Shown: positions 34,167-36,435 of the stretch, piece by piece
How positions within the stretch are numbered: position 1 is the first letter of the stretch
How the letters are laid out: every line of letters starts with the position of its first letter
Origin: Gammaproteobacteria bacterium
Lineage (GTDB): Bacteria; Pseudomonadota; Gammaproteobacteria; DSM-16500
Reading direction: 5' to 3'
Assembly (NCBI GenBank): GCA_021324335.1
Contig: JAJPJH010000104.1
Coordinates: 1-36,435, forward strand
Length of the DNA stretch: 36,435 nucleotides
Position numbers and translations under genes: made by a program
The notes under the pieces: generated by a model
What the model saw: only the letters and a program-made list of their open reading frames with translations
Told to the model about the DNA's origin: nothing
The model's database searches: none

Positions 34167-35042
34167 ATGCATAAAAATAACTATCGAATGCTCGGCTTAT
34201 TTATATTTATTGTTTTTAGTTGGGGCATGGCGTGGCCGATAAACAAGATTGGATTGCAATATATGTCGCCGCTTTGGTACACCGCTCTGCGATTGGTTGT
34301 AGGTACGGTTACAATGATGGGGTTGGTAATCGCTATTAAAAAATTTAGGTGGCCTAAGTTCACAGATTATCCTCTCATTATCACTATTGGTTTGTTACAA
34401 ATTGGCATCTATATTCTATTAACCAATATTGGTCTTACCTATCTTCCTGCTGGACGCTCTTCTTTACTAGCCTACACGACGCCATTATGGGTGATGCCTG
34501 CTGCTATTTTCTTCTTTAATGAAGAAGCTAGTTTGTTCCGATGGCTAGGATTTTTTCTAGGCATTAGTGGCTTGTTTATTCTCTTAGGTCCATGGGAAAT
34601 GAATTGGGCAGATAAACATGTATTAGTTGGGACCATCATGTTACTGCTAGCTTCTTTATGTTGGGCGATTTCAATGTTGTGTGCACGTTACATGCATTGG
34701 ACAAAATCTCCATTAGAACTCATCCCTTGGCAATTACTCATTGGTACTATTCCTGTTTTGATTTTCGCTTGGACAAAAGAGCATTCGATGACGATTACCT
34801 GGAGCACGCCCTTGGTGCTCTCATTAATTTATACAGGCATATTAGTCACAGGATTATCCTATTGGAGTGGTGTGGTGATTAATAAAGAACTTCCTACCTC
34901 CATGGTATCCCTAGGATTTTTAGCTGTTCCTGTTTTTAGCCTGATGGTGTCTGCTTTATTTATGCATGAGGCTATTAATTTATCCACGGCAGCAGCGATA
35001 GGGTTTATTTTATTAGGGTTGATTTGTATTGTCGTAAAGTGA
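34167..35042 (+). CDS. EamA-family DMT transporter
   Basis: A ten-helix inner-membrane permease of the drug/metabolite transporter superfamily, 291 residues, with two EamA repeats at about 8-140 and 153-288. The pattern FSWGMAWPINKIGLQYMSPL and LTYLPAGRSSLLAYTTPLW in the first half and LSLIYTGILVTGLSYWSG in the second are typical of EamA exporters of amino acids or metabolites. Substrate unknown. GGGGGT lies 6 bases before the ATG. Faces the PhnA-like gene across a hairpin. Confidence 0.88.
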   Translation: MHKNNYRMLGLFIFIVFSWGMAWPINKIGLQYMSPLWYTALRLVVGTVTMMGLVIAIKKFRWPKFTDYPLIITIGLLQIGIYILLTNIGLTYLPAGRSSLLAYTTPLWVMPAAIFFFNEEASLFRWLGFFLGISGLFILLGPWEMNWADKHVLVGTIMLLLASLCWAISMLCARYMHWTKSPLELIPWQLLIGTIPVLIFAWTKEHSMTITWSTPLVLSLIYTGILVTGLSYWSGVVINKELPTSMVSLGFLAVPVFSLMVSALFMHEAINLSTAAAIGFILLGLICIVVK

Positions 35043-35050
35043 ATTGAGCT

Positions 35051-35087
35051 TACTACTGCCATGATTTTATTATCATTGGCAGTAGTA
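35051..35087. terminator. Hairpin between convergent genes
   Basis: TACTACTGCCA (35051-35061) pairs perfectly with TGGCAGTAGTA (35077-35087). Inside, TGAT pairs with ATCA, with one bulged T, for a total of 15 bp and a 6-base loop. It starts 9 bases after the transporter stop. Neither side has a good T-run; it is symmetric and may block transcription from both directions. Confidence 0.55.
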
Positions 35088-35099
35088 GAGGGATAGGGA

Positions 35100-35759
35100 T
35101 TAGGGATAGGAACGCGATCCCATCATCCCTCCGATAGCACTGGCTATTACTCCAAATGCAATAACGAAAAACTCTGCTAAACAAACTGCACCTAATGCCA
35201 TACTGGCTTGTTGGGCTTTTTCTATGGTTTCTTCAGTTCGTTGGTGAGATTGGCTATCTGTTTGTTGTGTTTCTTCTTGAGTCATTCCATAGGAAGATGG
35301 ACTCATACTTGACATAGTGCTTTTTGCTGTCTCCGCTACTTGTTGAATATTTTCTTGTGATACGCTTCTTCCTATTAACGTGGCAGCACTATTTAACATC
35401 ATTCCCGCTGCGGTCGCCATCAAAAAGAAAGTTATTAACACAGCCAAGCTAGCTGTTACCACGCCTTGCAACATTCCATCAAAGCGGGTGACGACATTTT
35501 TAGCGCAGCGGCTTGCTATCCAGCCTCCTATTCCCATCGAGACAATACTATTTAAACTTAACCAGATAATTGAACCTGCACCTAAAGTGGCTAATCTGTC
35601 TTCCTCCGGAATAAAGGAAATAAAACCTAATCCCAAGCCAAGTAAGTTAAGTAATGATCCAAGCATAAGAGCCACGATGACACCAGCAAAAATACCATTC
35701 CAAGAAAGGTAGTTAACTAAATAGGACGGACTTATTATTTCCGCTTGTGACGTTTTCAT
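35100..35759 (-). CDS. PhnA-like membrane protein of unknown function
   Basis: 219 residues with about four membrane helices: 20-45, 60-85 (GAGSIIWLSLNSIVSMGIGG), 95-120 and 185-210. A hydrophilic Gln/Ser/Thr-rich insert (about 130-180) precedes the last helix. The start SWNGIFAGVIVALMLGSLLNLLG and IGGWIASR are typical of a widespread uncharacterised family often labelled PhnA-like, although it has no link to phosphonate metabolism. GGGAGA lies 8-9 bases before the ATG. It converges with the transporter; role unknown. Confidence 0.6.
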   Translation of the reverse strand: MKTSQAEIISPSYLVNYLSWNGIFAGVIVALMLGSLLNLLGLGLGFISFIPEEDRLATLGAGSIIWLSLNSIVSMGIGGWIASRCAKNVVTRFDGMLQGVVTASLAVLITFFLMATAAGMMLNSAATLIGRSVSQENIQQVAETAKSTMSSMSPSSYGMTQEETQQTDSQSHQRTEETIEKAQQASMALGAVCLAEFFVIAFGVIASAIGGMMGSRSYP

Positions 35760-35848
35760 AATTATTTCTCCCTATAGTTATATGATGTTGCTTAATGAAC
35801 TATCATTCTATGACATAAAATTAAATTTTATATTGGCTATTATTTTTC

Positions 35849-35876
35849 AAATAAAAATATCTGATATTTTTTATTT
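35849..35876 (-). terminator. A/T hairpin just after tamB
   Basis: AAATAAAAATAT (35849-35860) pairs with ATATTTTTTATTT (35864-35876) with one extra T and a 3-base loop. It begins one base past the tamB stop. A pure A/T stem is thermodynamically weak, so this is a tentative terminator. The 118 bases from here to the PhnA-like gene are otherwise A/T-rich with nothing recognised. Confidence 0.35.
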
Positions 35877-35877
35877 A

Positions 35878-36435
35878 TCATTTTTCATAAGAATAAAATA
35901 TGTCAAATCGGCTTCTTGTGATGCCAGCTTGAGTTTGAATATACCAATGATTATTTAAAACATATCGGATCAATATTCCATTCGCTGCATCAAAAATATT
36001 TAAGCTATAGCTAATATATAAATTGGGTGATAAATGTTTTCCTATAATAGCAGAAGGAGCAGATGTTGTTTTCCCGTTTGTCAATTCTAAGGTATGCAAA
36101 CCAAAGGCTTGTTGCAACTGTTGTACTAAATCATTTTGATTAGGGCTATCTGGTTCTTTGCTAAAAAAACTCATACTTTTAACAGCTTCGGTTAATAAAG
36201 AAGGGGTAGATGCGGATTCGAGAGATTGTCCAAACATAATGAGAGAAAAAATTTCTGCTTGATCGAGACCGCTTGGCTCAGAAAAGAAACTAATATGCGG
36301 GTGTTGCAAGGTACCTGTAGCAATAAATCCTACTCGTATATTTTGATTTTGCTGAATATCAGCAGATTGGACGCTTTTGTAGGCTTTGATATCAAGTGTA
36401 GGATTATCAATTGGGCTGTTGTTAAAAGTGATATA
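35878..36435 (-). CDS. tamB: TamB, C-terminal part (5' end outside window)
   Basis: TamB is the inner-membrane-anchored, periplasm-spanning protein of the TAM complex and AsmA-like bridge family (DUF490 at the C-terminus), involved in outer-membrane biogenesis and lipid transfer. The last 185 residues are visible and in frame to the window edge; a TTG at 36309 is internal and not a start. NSPIDNPTLDIKAYKSV, VGFIATGTLQHPHISFFSEP, QAEIFSLIMFGQSLESAS and IIGKHLSPNLYISYSLNIFD are diagnostic. It ends FDIFYSYEK, matching the terminal beta-strand motif of the family. The upstream part, over 1000 residues in relatives, is missing. Confidence 0.9.
   Translation of the reverse strand, partial: YITFNNSPIDNPTLDIKAYKSVQSADIQQNQNIRVGFIATGTLQHPHISFFSEPSGLDQAEIFSLIMFGQSLESASTPSLLTEAVKSMSFFSKEPDSPNQNDLVQQLQQAFGLHTLELTNGKTTSAPSAIIGKHLSPNLYISYSLNIFDAANGILIRYVLNNHWYIQTQAGITRSRFDIFYSYEK

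Noticed and set aside
35089..35109. Telomere-like GGGATAGGGATTAGGG repeat
   Set aside because: Only about three degenerate units, partly the coding end of the PhnA-like gene; too short to mean a telomere or array.
1..36435. CRISPR array, tRNA, rRNA, integrase or insertion sequence
   Set aside because: No spaced direct repeats, cloverleaf with CCA-type end, or transposase/integrase motif was found by eye.

Overview
The window is an AT-rich gammaproteobacterial chromosome segment. The best-supported lineage is a host-associated or formerly host-associated gammaproteobacterium, possibly of the Legionellales/Coxiella type. This is inferred from EttA, RdgC, ZapE, TamB and a Pseudomonas-type pil set, together with an ankyrin-like protein and several recently broken genes. 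No RNA gene, CRISPR array, insertion sequence or integrase was seen.

Layout. (1) 1-8.8 kb, housekeeping: partial rdgC, ettA, a short MltD-type lytic transglycosylase, a D-serine deaminase-like gene with an internal amber codon, a secreted 17-residue-repeat solenoid protein, zapE, a tiny lipoprotein, and kup with an internal ochre codon. (2) 8.8-12.5 kb, accessory: a small unknown protein, a 3'-truncated UdgX-like uracil-DNA glycosylase, an SDR dehydrogenase, an ankyrin-like protein and a frameshifted membrane-protein gene. (3) 12.5-24.6 kb, all minus strand: an almost complete type IVa pilus locus, read pilM-N-O-P-Q-F-T-A-B-C-E, then a hybrid histidine kinase and pilZ. pilM carries a frameshift. 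(4) 24.6-27.9 kb, plus strand: minor pilins fimT-pilW-pilX-pilV and a DUF4124 protein, with no pilY1. (5) 27.9-32.2 kb, minus: a two-gene phosphorelay, one response regulator and a 1230-residue tripartite hybrid kinase, converging on the minor-pilin operon with no spacer. (6) 32.3-34.1 kb, plus: gspA-gspB (exeAB), a nine-cysteine lipoprotein and a small helical protein. (7) 34.1 kb to the end: an EamA transporter, a PhnA-like membrane protein and the C-terminus of tamB.

How it fits together. Sections 3-6 encode pilin subunits, extension (PilB) and retraction (PilT) motors, platform (PilC), alignment complex (PilMNOP), secretin (PilQ) and its pilotin (PilF). They also encode two signalling modules and GspAB, which in other bacteria helps a secretin pass peptidoglycan. 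PilQ is the only secretin visible, so GspAB may serve the pilus here (inference). The window also shows five independent lesions (two in-frame stops, two frameshifts, one 3' truncation). These suggest active gene decay, although the pilM and 12.4 kb frameshifts could be sequence errors. I see no clearly new multi-gene system. The most distinctive items are the GP-repeat solenoid, the Cys-rich lipoprotein coupled to GspAB, and the phosphorelay lodged between pilus operons.
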